Below, piece by piece: positions 46,100 to 58,389 of a stretch of 64,000 bases of DNA. A program made the position numbers and the translations under genes. Source of the stretch: Amaranthus tricolor (lineage: Eukaryota; Streptophyta; Magnoliopsida; Caryophyllales; Amaranthaceae); assembly GCF_026212465.1 (NCBI RefSeq), contig NC_080048.1:23208934-23272933 (forward strand). The letters are read 5' to 3'. The notes below the pieces were generated by a model. That model saw only the letters and a list, made by a program, of their open reading frames with translations. It was not told the DNA's origin and ran no database searches. Position 1 is the stretch's first letter. The number at the start of each line of letters is the position of its first letter.

Positions 46100-48390
46100 A
46101 ATTTTAAGGTTTTTAAAGTTTTTTTGGCACTATCACATTAAGTTGCTCAAACTTGGTTTGTTTTCCATGAAACTTTGCACACAACACTATTTGGTATATA
46201 TTATTGTGTTGAAGTGGTTAGAATTAAAATCATAGTCATATGCTAGATATTACGTGTTAAGTTGCGATTTTAAGGATTTTTAAGTGTTTTTGGCACTTTC
46301 ACGCATAAAGTAGCTCAAACATTGTTTGTTTTGCACGAAACTTGGCACACAACACTATTTGGTATATATTATTGTGTTGAAGTGGTTAGAATTGAAAATC
46401 ATAATCATATGCTAGAAATTACGTGTTAAGTTGCGATTTTATGGTTTTTAAGTGTTTTCGCAATTTCGCGCATAAAGTAGCTCAAACTTGGTTTTGTTTT
46501 GCACGAAACATGGCACACAACACTATCTGGTATATATTATTGTGTTGAAGTGGTTATAATTGAAAATCATTGTCATATGCTACAAATTACGTGTTAAGTT
46601 GCGATTTTATGGGTTTTTAAGCGTTTTTGGCACTTTCGCGCATAAAGTAGCTCAAACATGGTTTGTTTTGCACGAAACTTGGCACACAACACTATTTGGT
46701 ATATATTATTTTGTTGAAGTGGTTAGAATTGAAAATCATAGTCATATGCTAGAAATTACGTGGTAAGTTGCGATTTTAAGGGTTTTTAAGCGTTTTTGGT
46801 ACTTTCACGCATAAAGTGAGAATTCTTATTAATCACAAAACTGAATCCATATACATGAGAGACAACCTATATTTTAGGTTTCTAGCTAGCTAACGACTAT
46901 AAACATCACGTGCTATACAATATGCCTCTTAAAAAGAAATTAAGAACAACCAGAACACTTTGGGCACGGATCAGCACTGATCAGTGACTAGGCCACCTTG
47001 CGCTCGTATCCTAGTGAGCTGTATTCACCACAATCATGGTTCTTGGGCCTTGATGGCTTAGTCGATGTATGGAGATCATTTTCCATGGTTTTTTGGCTCC
47101 AGGTCTCCTTGGTTAAGGCTCAAACCACGCGACAAGATAGGCCGGTCAGCGAGTAGGCTGCTATTCTGATTTTGCTTGCTTGCTGTCTTCTGTTCTGCCC
47201 TCTTGGTTGTTTCTTGGTTTGTTATTGCTAGCTCAAACTTTGTTTGTTTTGCACGAAACTTGGTACACAATACTATTTGGTATATATTAATATGTTAAAG
47301 TGGTTAGAATTGACAATCATAGTCATATGCTAGAAATTACGTGTTAAGTTGCGATTTTATGGGTTTTTAAGTGTTTTTGGCACTTTCGCACATAAAAGTA
47401 GCTCAAACTTGGTTTGTTTTGCACGAAACTTGGCACACAACACTATTTGGTGTATATTATTATGTTGAAGTGGTTAGAATTGAAAATCATAGTCATATGC
47501 TATAAATTACGTGTTAACTTGCGATTTTAAGGATTTTAAAGTGTTTTTGGCACTTTCGCGCATAAAGTAGCTCAAACTTAGTTTGTTTTGTACGAAACTT
47601 GGCACACAACACTATTTGGTATATTTTATTGTGTTGAAGTGTTTAGAATTGAAAATCATAGTCATATGCTAGAAATTACGTGTTAAGATGCGATTTTATG
47701 GGCTTTTAAGCGTTTTTGGCACTTTCACGCATAAAATAGCTCAAACATGGTTTGTTTTGCACGAAACTTGGCACACAACACTATTTGGTATATATTATTG
47801 TGTTGAAGTAGTTATAATTGAAAACCACAGTCATATGCTAGAAATTGCGTGTTAAGTTGCGATTTTATGGGTTTTTAAGCGTTTTAGGCACTTTCGCGCA
47901 TAAAGTAGCTCAAACATGGTTTGTTTTGCACGAAACTTAGAGCACAACACTATTTGGTATATATTATTGTGTTGAAGTAGTTAGAATTGAAAATCATAGT
48001 CATATGCTAGAAATTACGTGTTAAGTTGCGATTTTATGGGTTTTTAAGCGTTTTTGGCACTTTCGCGCATAAAGTAACTTGGTTTGTTTTGCATGAAACT
48101 TGCTACACAACACTATTTGGTATATATTATTGTGTTGAAGTGGTTAGAATTGAAAATCTTAGTTATACGATAGAAATTACGTGGTAAGTTGCGATTTTAA
48201 GGGTTTTTTTAGCGTATTTGGCACTTTCGCGCATAAAGTAGCTCAAACTTGGTTTGTTTTGCACGAAACTTGGCACACAACACTGTTTGGTATATATTAT
48301 TGTGTTAAAGTGGTTTGTATTGAAAATCATAGTCATATGCTAGAAATTACGTGTTAATTTGAGATTTTATGTTTTTTGAAGCTTTTTGGC
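46100..48390. repeat. Tandem array, 11 units of ~169 bp, inside the CACTA element
   Basis: Measured at the word TTTGGTATATA, units start at 46191, 46359, 46527, 46696, 47277, 47447, 47616, 47785, 47954, 48117 and 48287. Periods are 168-170 bp, except one of 163 and one enlarged by a 412-bp insertion. Units are highly similar, with shared words such as TTTTGCACGAAACTTGGCAC and CATATGCTAGAAATTACGTG. They contain no significant frame. Confidence 0.95.
46817..47228. mobile_element. 412-bp insertion within the tandem array
   Basis: It interrupts the fifth array period. The sequence is richer in GC than the array and unlike it, beginning GAGAATTCTTATTAATC and ending near GTTTGTTATTGC. Its minus strand has AGCAAGCAAG words, as does the foreign-looking stretch near 39345. 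I cannot prove ends or a target duplication. It may be a short LTR. Confidence 0.6.
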
Positions 48391-48412
48391 AGTAACATCT
48401 ATTTTCTCTTAG

Positions 48413-48705
48413 TGCTTTCGACAACCTTCTAATTCCGTTGATTGCGGCTACTACACTCTGAAATACATGGACGATATTCTAATATCTGTGAAGGAGGTTG
48501 TAGTCGAAAATATAGATGCTGTAAGTATTTTTTACGTTCTTAAGTTATAATATATATATTTACTGTATTATTGGTTAAATCTAATGTTTATTAATCTTTT
48601 AATTTTATATTATATTATAGGTTTTATACGACATCCAAGGGAAATACGCCCTTTGAGAAATGGAGAAATGCACGAATTAAAATACAAGATTTCCGTGTAT
48701 CTTGC
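48413..48705 (+). pseudogene. Ulp1-like cysteine protease C-terminal remnant
   Basis: An exon-like stretch after TTAG at 48412 reads Q-P-S-N-S-V-D-C-G-Y-Y-T-L-K-Y-M, the Gln...Asp-Cys-Gly box with the catalytic cysteine of C48 (SUMO-specific Ulp1) proteases. A GT donor follows at 48521, and a possible next piece starts at 48621. The upstream part with the catalytic His and Asp is absent: the 169-bp array lies there instead. Many plant CACTA elements carry a Ulp1-domain gene, so this is likely the end of one. Confidence 0.7.
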
Positions 48706-48949
48706 TAATTTTTGTTCTTGGTAAATTGTAATTAGTTTAGATTTTTAGGACTTTAATGTATATATGTACATACATATTATTTTATTATATATACGATCGA
48801 GAGTTTATTATTACAAAAGAGATTATTGGTGATTATGGTGATTATTTGTGATTATCATTGGATTATTGGATTAATCCTTGTTTATTACATTGTACATTAT
48901 TATTGAATTATTATTAGTATTAAACGAAAAAAGAAAAAAAATTATAATA

Positions 48950-49064
48950 TATGTTGGGGGCAACCAAAAAACTGCAGCATATAGTCATACACTATATTAG
49001 TTGCTCGCAGCATATAGTGTATGACTATATGCTGTGGTTTTTGGGTGGCCCGCAGCATATAGTG
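48950..49064. promoter_or_regulatory. Right subterminal repeats of the CACTA element, inner part
   Basis: Copies of CTGCAGCATATAGT, CTCGCAGCATATAG and TATATGCTGTGG in both orientations. A palindromic pair around TAGTCATACACTATA is also present. The cluster is split from its outer part (58209-58375) by the gypsy element. Confidence 0.85.
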
Positions 49065-51799
49065 TGTAACGGAGCGTTCTTTTCGAATATAGGTTTATAA
49101 TAATATAATAGTAGGTAATGCTAAGCGGAAGTCTATCGAACCGTGATTATTGCGAAAAAGGAATGAAACAAAACAGAATTTTCAAAAAAACAAAGAAAAC
49201 TTAAATCATTAAAATATAATTTTACGTATTACATCTTTTGTTAATACGTAATTATCGTTTTTACATACCCATAACATAAACTACATACTTATAATATCCT
49301 AATCTCACATAAACAATACAATAGCTTCTTAATAACTTCATGTAAAGTTACCTGCAGCATCTGCTCCCGAAATATGGGAACAGCCGATGGAAATCGGTCA
49401 GCTTTAAAAAAAACCGAGTATAGAAACTTACCGTAATTATGCAAGTATAGAGAATATATGCATTGCAACAAATATAATGCAAAAATAAGTGCATCACAAT
49501 GAATAATATACAAGGTATCTTATGTATTGTAAGGAATTCATTTTTATATTAGATTCATTTATATATATAAAACTTCTGGTCCTTCTGCTTGAGTACCAGG
49601 GCGTGATTTACTAACACTTCTAATTGATTGTTAGGGCGTGGAATCCGATTACTTATTTAATGAATGCAACACATATGATCTTTGTTTGATATATGTAAGG
49701 GCCTGTTAGGGTGAGGTAAACCAAAACCCCTAACTTAGTGGGAGTCGTCACTCCTCCAGTACAATGTTGCTCGAGCCACAGATCAGGTTAAACAACCTTA
49801 CTGTCTTCGCCGTATTTTACGTGCCGGAAAACACGTCCCACGTTTTTTACATGTCGGAAGCATGGTTCGGCGTTTCCTTACTATCAAGCCTTTTTATTAT
49901 CATGTTACTGTTTTCATATAAATGCAACATCACAATAACATATAATAGAAATTTATTTATAACAACTTACATATAAATAATCATTTATTATTTAACTGAA
50001 ATGGGTATTTAGTATTTATTTGTAGATAAATTTTCAATTAAGCTTAATTAAATTCTTAATAACCAATTTCTTAAATGACTATTTATTTTAAATGTTAAAA
50101 TAAATAGTTCCATCATAAATAAATACTAAAAATTCTTAAAAAGGACATATTGGGTTTATTATAGATCCTAACTCATTTATCCAAATTTTTAGAAAATAAA
50201 ATTTTATTTCATTTAATTAATTTCTTAATAGCTTATTTTTAGATTTAATACATGAATACATAATTTCCTTAAGATCAAAATCGACACAAAATATTTTAAA
50301 ATAAATAATTTATTTAATGACTTGGCATATATTCCTATTCACCAAAATAAATTAATTTTAATTATTATTTTCATTTTTCTTTCTTTTTGCCTATTATAAC
50401 AATTTAGATTATTAATTTATTTCTTTAAAATTTAAATATCACAAAATTCCACAAAAATAATTTAAATGAAATGAAAATACAGTAACACTAAAATAAATTA
50501 TTTTTTCCAGAATTAATTACTTTTAACCCAAATTTATGAATTTCCTTATTTTATGCGTTTTTTTAGCAAAACAAAATTAATAATAATATTTATATTCCAC
50601 TATAATTCACGAAATTAATACACAACTCATATCTCATATTTATATATATACAGAAAAATTTTCGTTTAAAAATAATAATATTTACTATTATAATTAAAAT
50701 TATTTCAGATTTTGCGGTTTGTTTTTTTAGAAAAAATTAATAATAATATTTATACTCAACAATATTTCACGAAATTAATAAACAATCTATATCTCATATA
50801 TATATATGTACAGAAAAAATTTCGTTTAAAAATATTAATATTTACTATTTTAATTTAAATTATTTCAGATTTTGCGGTTTTGGCAATTTCAAAGAATAAA
50901 TCATATAAATTAAATTACAACGAATTAATTCACCAAAATTTTCAGAAAATGAAATTTAAATATAATAAACACATATAAAAATTTATGGGCATAATTTCAT
51001 GTAAATAAATATACGTAAGAATTTATACCTTCAATAATTTCACTATTAATTAAATTCCTTTGTTGTAGAATTTTTAGCCACAAAATTAGTTTCCTCCCCT
51101 TGAATTTCTATAATTAACACTAAATACTATTATTAGAAAATTTTTGAGAATTTTTAGGAATTTTTTAGGATTTTAAGAGTTTTTTTTTTTACAAGGCTTA
51201 TTTTAGAAAAACAATTCGGATTTTTCCTTCCCCTTTTTCACCCACGGTTGGTTTGTGGTATATATATATATATATTGGCTAAGGATTGTAAAGTTTATTT
51301 ATTATTTTAATTTTTCTTCATGTGCAAAAAAAATTAGAAGATAAGGCAAAAATAAAACTCATGCCACCTAGCTAGTCTTGCCGCCAACTCCAAGATATTT
51401 TCTTTATATCTTTTTTTTTTTTTTTTTTTTTTTTAATCTTTTTCTTGATGCACAAGAAAAATTAGGATAAAACTAAGTTATTTTGGCACTTAGCCTTCCT
51501 TGCCGCCCACTTCCAAGATTTTTACTTTTTTCTTTTTTTTTTATTATTATTATTATATATATTTTAATATTTAGTCATAAATTAATGTAGGAAATAAAAA
51601 TATTAAGTTATTGTAGGTAATTTAGCTAGACTTAATATTTAGATAATTTATTTTAAGAGAAATAAATTATATATAAAAGAAAATCAAGAGCTTAAAAACA
51701 ATTCGAATAAAATTTCGAAACGGCATTAAAAACAAAATAAAACGAAACGATTATTGAATTTGTCAAAATATTTAAGATTAAGAAAAAGGGTCTGTTACA
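49065..51799 (-). repeat. 3' LTR of the chromovirus element
   Basis: The plus strand begins TGTAACGGAGCG and ends GGGTCTGTTACA. It is very AT-rich with T-tracts near 51410-51434. It matches 55489-58208 closely; one visible difference is a ~15-bp segment near 49272 (ACATACCCATAACATAAAC region) absent from the other LTR. Confidence 0.93.
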
Positions 51800-51813
51800 A
51801 CTCTTCCCCCCTT
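51800..51813 (-). other. Polypurine tract
   Basis: The minus strand reads AAGGGGGGAAGAGT directly before the 3' LTR. This is the second-strand priming site of the element. Confidence 0.85.
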
Positions 51814-51840
51814 AACATAGTTTCGTCCCGAAACTTGAAC

Positions 51841-54800
51841 CTAAATGAATAACTGGGGATAGCGTTTTCTCATATCAGTTTCGCTTTCCCAGGTTGCTTC
51901 TTCGACATGATGGTTCGACCATAGCACTTTAACTTGAGGTATTCTTTTATTCATCAATTCTTTCACTTGCCGATCCAAAATTCTAATTGGTCTTTCTTCA
52001 TAAGCTAGGTTTTCATCAATCTGGAGGGGTTCGTGAACTAACACATGTGATGGATCGTGGATATACTTTCTCAACTGAGAAACATGTAATACATTATGAA
52101 CTCTAGCTAAACCCGGGGGTAAAGCTAGTTCGTATGACACTTCTCCTACTCTTTTCAAAATTTCAAAAGGTCCGATAAATTTAGGGCTTAATTTCCCTTT
52201 TATCCTAAAGCGTTGGACTCCTTTCGTTGGTGAAATCTTTAGAAATACTTTGTCACCTTCAGCAAATTGCAAAGGTTTGCGACGGTTGTCTGCATAACTC
52301 TTCTGTCTACTTTGTGTTGCCTTCATATTCTCTTGCACTACCCTCAAGCTATCAATAGAGTCTTGGATAAGATCTGGTCCTTCAGGCACATTTTGGTCCA
52401 TCTGATCCCAACATAACGGCACTCGACATTTTCTCCCGTATAAGGCTTCGTTTGGTGCCATCTTGATGCTGGTTTGATAGCTGTTGTTGTATGAAAACTC
52501 TATCAAAGGCAATTTCTGTTCCCATGAACCATCAAATTCAAGAATACAACATCTCAAAAGATCCTCTAATGTCTGGATGGTTCTTTCGGTTTGGCCATCA
52601 GTAGCCGGATGAAATGCAGTACTTAAACATAGCTTCGATCCGAATGCTTCTTGCAACTTTTCCCAAAATCGTGACAAAAATTTTGGGTCTCTATCAGACA
52701 GAATTGTTCTTGGTACTCCATGTAACCTTATAATTTCTCGAACATAAGCATCAGCCAATTGTTTTACTGACCATGTTCCCTTCATTGGTAGGAATCTTGC
52801 AACTTTGGTCAATCTGTCAACTATTACCCAAATTGTGTCATTTCCTCATTGCATTCTTGGTAATCCAACTACAAAATCCATGGATATAGAATCCCATTTC
52901 CATTCCGGAATTTCTAGTGGTTGAAGTAGTCTAGAACTCTTCTGCCTTTCAAATTTCACCTTCTGGCAAATCAAACACCGGGATACAAATTCAGCTACAT
53001 CTTTTCTCATACCTTTCTACCAAAATAATTTCCTTAATTCTTCAATCATCTTATCTCTACCAGGGTGTACGTGAAACATTCCTTGGTGTCCTTCTTTCAA
53101 AATCTCTTCTTTCAGCTCTGTGTTGTCTGGTATACACAATCTCCCATTCATTCTTAGTTCACCTTTCTCACCCACTTCGAACGCTTCTGTCTCTTTTCTT
53201 TGAACTCGAATGATTAATTCGATTATCTCGGGATCTTCTTGTTGTGCTTCTATAATTCTTTCGAATAAAGTCGGTTGTATAGTCATTGCTCCCAAATACT
53301 CAACAACTTGATAGTGATGAACAATTTCTAGATCTAACTTCTGAATTTCTCGGTATAGTTCCCAAGGTACCGTCATTATAGCATTTACAGATATCCTCGG
53401 CCTTCTACTCAATGCATCTGCCACTTTGTTTGCTTTTCCAGGATGATAATTTATGTCAACATCAAAGTCTTTAATGATTTCCAGCCACCGCCTTTGTCGC
53501 ATATTCAGCTCCTTTTGAGTGAAGACATATTTCAAATTTTTATGATCAGTGTTGGTACTCCGTAGAGATAATGTCTCCATAACTTCAGGGCAAAAATTAC
53601 AGCAGCTAGTTCAATGTCGTGTACTAGATAATTCAACTCGTGTGGCCTTAATTGCCTTGACGCATAAGCTACTACTTTGCCTTCTTGCATTAGCACACAT
53701 CCCAAACCTTCCTTCGATGCATCACAATATACCTCAAATGCTTTCCCACAGTCGGGCATGATCAACACAGGTGCAGTCGTAAGTCTCCTCTTAACCTCTT
53801 CTAATGATTTAATCTGCTTCTCGCCCCATTGAAACCGAACTCCCTTTTTAAGCAACTCAAACAACGGTCGGGCAATTTTGGAAAAATTTTCCACAAACTT
53901 CCTGTAATAGCCTGCCAAGCCTAAGAAACTTCTTACTTCAGTAACACTCTTTGGATTCGGCCATTCCATCACTGCCCTAATCTTTTCAGGGTCAACAGAA
54001 ATTCCATCCTTCGAAACAACGTGCCCTAAGAAAGATATCTTTTCTAACCAAAATTCACATTTACTAAACTTGCCAAAAAGTTTCTCTTTTCTCAACTTCT
54101 CTAAAACTATCCTTAAGTGCTTCTCATGTTGCTCTTCATTCTTCGAATACACCAATATATCATCAATAAACACAACCACAAACTTATCCAGGTATGGGTT
54201 GAAATATCTTTGCATGAGATCCATAAATGCTGCAGGAGCATTCGTTAGACCAAATGGCATTACTAGAAACTCATAGTGCCCGTATCTGGTTCTTCAGCAA
54301 TCCTTAATTGATGATAACCAGACCTCAAATCTATCTTCGAAAAGACCCTTGCTCCCCCCAACTGATCAAAAAGGTCGTCTATCCTTGGCAAAGGATAACG
54401 ATTCTTGATGGTAATCTTATTGATCTCCCTATAATCAATGCATAGCCTCATACTCCCATCTTTCTTTCTGACAAAGAAAACCGGAGCTCCCCATGGTGAA
54501 ACACTAGGTCGAATGAAACCTTTTTCAAGCAATTCATCTAGCTGCTTCTTCAGCTCAGCCACTTCAGCTGGAGCAAAACGGTAAGGAGTTTTAGAAATAG
54601 GGGTAATATCAGGAATAAGGTCAATATGGAAGTCTACTTCTCTTTTTGGAGGTATACCGGGTAAATCTTCAGGAAACCCATCAGAATATTCTTGCACGAT
54701 CGGGGTTTCTTGCAAACTAGGTTTAGGTTTTACTTCTTTAGTAGTAACAAAACATAAGAACCCTTCATCTCCCTGTTTTATCATTTGTGTTGCTTGAATT

Positions 54801-55290
54801 ACAGAAATTGTCTCTAGCTGAGATCTTGAGTTCTTTCGAATGCACTTTATTCCCTCGGGAGTTTTTATTCTAACAACCTTTTCTTTACACAAAATCTCCG
54901 CTGAATATCTCTCCAACCAATCCATACCCAAAATGATATCAAATGTTCCCAAATCGAATTGAATTAAGTCAGCTGGTAAAAGATTCCCACAAATCTCCAA
55001 TGGAAAATCATAAAAAATACGGTCACACAGGTAAGGTGTACCATCAGGTAAATTGATACACAAGTGGGATTTATGAGGTTTCAAAGAAATAGAAGATATG
55101 CGGAGAAAAGCACTAGAAATAAAAGACCTATCCTCTCCACAATCAAACAAAACATTTGCTGTTAAATTACCAACAGGAAATTTTCTAGAAATTACTTTAC
55201 CTTCAACTTCAAACTCCTGGTGTAAACCATCATAATGATCTCCAATGGTTCACCTCTTACGATATACCCTCTACTACCACCTCTTGGCAT
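51841..55290 (-). pseudogene. pol: Chromovirus pol: protease, RT, RNase H, integrase, chromodomain
   Basis: Order on the minus strand: protease near 55150 ([12 protein letters not shown], with Cys where Ser or Thr is usual after Asp) and I-L-G-M-D-W-L. Reverse transcriptase has [20 protein letters not shown] and the catalytic F-I-D-D-I-L near 54170. RNase H has [11 protein letters not shown]. The integrase has a zinc domain near 53050-52960 and a DDE core (L-S-D-R-D, N-E-A-L-Y-G). The chromodomain is at the C-terminus ([14 protein letters not shown]). Breaks: a small deletion with frame change near 54275, a frame shift near 53560, and two stops between 53017 and 52813. Otherwise long open blocks remain, so decay is slight. 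Confidence 0.92.
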
Positions 55291-55474
55291 CTTTTAATAA
55301 GGTAGGGAAGTGTTGCGTAAGCTATATTTTAAATCGCAAATCACACTTTTTTTTTAGCACAAAAAACACATAAAACAAATTTCATTTAAAATACAAATTT
55401 TTTTTTTCAAAACGTAATTTATCACGGTGTTTCCTAGTATCGAATAAGAAGATCCGACCGTTCGAATAACGTTG

Positions 55475-55486
55475 GCTCTGATACCA
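55475..55486 (-). other. Primer binding site, initiator tRNA-Met type
   Basis: The minus strand reads TGGTATCAGAGC two bases after the 5' LTR end at 55489. Confidence 0.9.
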
Positions 55487-55488
55487 AG

Positions 55489-57808
55489 TGTAACGGAGCG
55501 TTCTTTTCGAATGTAGGTTTATAATAATATAATAGTAGGTAATGCTAAGCGGAAGTCTATCGAACCGTGATTATTGCGAAAAAGGAATGAAACAAAACAG
55601 AATTTTCAAAAAAACAAAGAAAACTTAAATCATTAAAATATAATTTTACGTATTACATCTTTTGTTAATACATAATTATCGTTTTTACATACTTATAATA
55701 TCCTAATCTCACATAAACAATACAATAGCTTCTTAATAACTTCATGTAAAGTTACCTGCAGCATCTGCTCCCGAAATATGGGAACAGCCGATGGAAATCG
55801 GTCAGCTTTAAAAAAACCGAGTATAGAAACTTACCGTAATTATGCAAGTATAGAGAATATATGCATTGCAACAAATATAATGCAAAAATAAGTGCATCAC
55901 AATGAATAATAAGCAAGGTATCTTATGTATTGTAGGGAATTCATTTTTATATTAGATTCATTTATATATATAAAACTTCTGGTCCTTCTGCTTGAGTACC
56001 AGGGCATGATTTACTAACACTTCTGCTTGAGTGTTAGGGCGTGGAATCCGATTACTTATTTAATGAATGCAACACATATGATCTTTGTTTGATATATGTA
56101 AGGGCCTGTTAGGGTGAGGTAAACCAAAACCCCTAACTTAGTGGGAGTCGTCACTCCTCCAGTACAATGTTGCTCGAGCCACAGATCAGGTTAAACAACC
56201 TTACTGTGTTCGCCGTATTTTACGTGCGGGAAAACACGTCCCACGTTTTTTACATGCCGGAAGCATGGTTCGGCGTTTCCTTACTATCAAGCCTTTTTAT
56301 TATCATGTTACTGTTTTCATATAAATGCAACATCACAATAACATATAATAGAAATTTATTTATAACAACTTACATATAAATAATCATTTATTATTTAACT
56401 GAAATGGGTATTTAGTATTTATTTGTAGATAAATTTTCAATTAAGCTTAATTAATTTCTTAATAACCAATTTCTTAAAAGACTATTTATTTTAAATGTTA
56501 AAATAAATAGTTCCATCATAAATAAATACTAAAAATGTCTTAAAAAGGACATATTGGGTTTATTATAGATCCTAACTCATTTATCCAAATTTTTAGAAAA
56601 TAAAATTTTATTTCATTTAATTAATTTCTTAATAGCTTATTTTTAGATTTAATACATGAATAAATAATTTCCTTAAGATCAAAATCGACACAAAATATTT
56701 TAAAATAAATAATTTATTTAATGACTTGGCATATATTCCTATTCACCAAAATAAATTAATTTTAATTATTATTTTCATTTTTCTTTCTTTTTGCCTATTA
56801 TAACAATTTAGATTATTAATTTATTTCTTTAAAATTTAAATATCACAAAATTCCACAAAAATAATTTAAATGAAATGAAAATACAGTAACACTAAAATAA
56901 ATTATTTTTTCCAGAATTAATTATTTTTAACCCAAATTTATGAATTTCCTTATTTTATGCGTTTTTTTAGCAAAACAAAATTAATAATAATATTTATATT
57001 CCACAACAATTCACGAAATTAATACACAACTCATATCTCATATTTATATATATACAGAAAAATTTTCGTTTAAAAATATTAATATTTACTATTATAATTA
57101 AAATTATTTCAGATTTTGCGGTTTGTTTTTTTAGAAAAAATTAATAATAATATTTATACTCAACAATATTTCACGAAATTAATACACAATCTATATCTCA
57201 TATATATATATGTACAGAAACAATTTCGTTTAAAAATATTAATATTTACTATTTTAATTTAAATTATTTCAGATTTTGCGGTTTTGGCAATTTCAAAGAA
57301 TAAATCATATAAATTAAATTACTACGAATTAATTCACCAAAATTTTCAGAAAATGAAATTTAAATATAATAAACACATATAAAAATTTATGGGCATAATT
57401 TCATGTAAATAAATATACGTAAGAATTTATACCTTCAATAATTTCACTATTAATTAAATTCCTTTGTTGTAGAATTTTTAGCCACAAAATTAGTTTCCTC
57501 CCCTTGAATTTCTATAATTAACACTAAATACTATTATTAGAAAATTTTTGAGAATTTTTAGGAATTTTTTAGGATTTTAAGAGTTTTTTTTTATAAGGCT
57601 TATTTTAGAAAAACAATTCTGATTTTTCCTTCCCCTTTTTCACCCACGGTTGCTTTGTGGTATATATATATATATTGGCTAAGGATTGTAAAGTTTATTT
57701 ATTATTTTAATTTTTCTTCATGTGCAAAAAAAATTAGAAGATAAGGCAAAAATAAAACTCATGCCACCTAGCTAGTCTTGCCGCCAACTCCAAGATATTT
57801 TCTTTCTA

Positions 57809-57842
<34 letters not shown>

Positions 57843-58208
57843 CTTTTCCTTGATGCATAAGAAAAATTAGGATAAAACTAAGTTATTTTGGCACTTAGCC
57901 TTCCTTGCCGCCCACTTCCAAGATTTTTACTTTTTTTCTTTTTTTTTTATTATTATTATTATTATATATATTTTAATATTTAGTCATAAATTAATGTAGG
58001 AAATAAAAATATTAAGTTATTGTAGGTAATTTAGCTAGACTTAATATTTAGATAATTTATTTTAAGAGAAATAAATTATATATAAAAGAAAATCAAGAGC
58101 TTAAAAACAATTCGAATAAAATTTCGAAACGGCATTAAAAACAAAATAAAACGAAACGATTATTAAATTTGTCAAAATATTTAAGATTAAGAAAAAGGGT
58201 CTGTTACA
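55489..58208 (-). repeat. 5' LTR of the chromovirus element
   Basis: 2720 bp, the same ends as the 3' LTR (TGTAACGGAGCG ... GGGTCTGTTACA on the plus strand). It includes a long T-tract near 57811-57839 that differs in length from its partner. Confidence 0.93.
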
Positions 58209-58375
58209 TAGTGTATGACTATATGCTGCGGTTTTTGGGGTGCCCGCAGCATATAATACACTTTCTGCTGCGGCTTTAAACCATAACATTTAAAATAGGT
58301 CGTCTACTGCTATCACTAATGCTTAGGGCCAAAACCGCAGCATATTATGGCAAAAAAGCCGCAGCAAATGAGGTT
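58209..58375. promoter_or_regulatory. Right subterminal repeats of the CACTA element, outer part
   Basis: Copies of TATGCTGCGG, CCCGCAGCATATA, CTGCTGCGGC and CCGCAGCAAATG lead up to the right terminal repeat. They mirror those at 37915-38172. Confidence 0.88.
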
Positions 58376-58389
58376 TTTTTCCACTAGTG

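Larger units (their letters stand above)
49065..58208 (-). mobile_element. Chromovirus (Tekay-like) gypsy element lacking gag
   Basis: 9144 bp on the minus strand with long LTRs (2735 and 2720 bp) and a 5-bp target duplication TAGTG (49060-49064 and 58209-58213). The primer site is at 55475-55486 and a polypurine tract at 51800-51813. Pol with a C-terminal chromodomain is present. Only about 330 bp separates the primer site from the protease, so gag is missing. The LTRs are nearly identical by eye apart from a few substitutions and small indels, indicating a recent insertion. Confidence 0.93.
37897..58389 (+). mobile_element. CACTA (EnSpm) transposon, 20.5 kb including nested insertions
   Basis: The left end reads CACTAGTGGAAAAAACGTA and the right end in reverse complement CACTAGTGGAAAAAAACCT, giving CACTA termini with a matched first 15 bases. 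The 3-bp target duplication is AAA (37894-37896 and 58390-58392). Subterminal TATGCTGCGG-type motifs lie at both ends in both orientations. Inside are a TNP2-type transposase (broken), a Ulp1-like protease remnant and a 169-bp repeat array. Removing the hAT and gypsy insertions leaves about 8.2 kb. The transposase is defective, so the element could move only with help. Confidence 0.93.

Noticed and set aside
46100..48390. Regular repeats considered as a CRISPR-like array
   Set aside because: Whole ~169-bp units are tandem without unique spacers, and the context is a plant transposon.
55475..55486. tRNA-like words (also at 2023-2034 and 24489-24506) considered as tRNA genes
   Set aside because: Only the 12-18 bases complementary to tRNA 3' ends are present, next to LTRs; they are primer binding sites.
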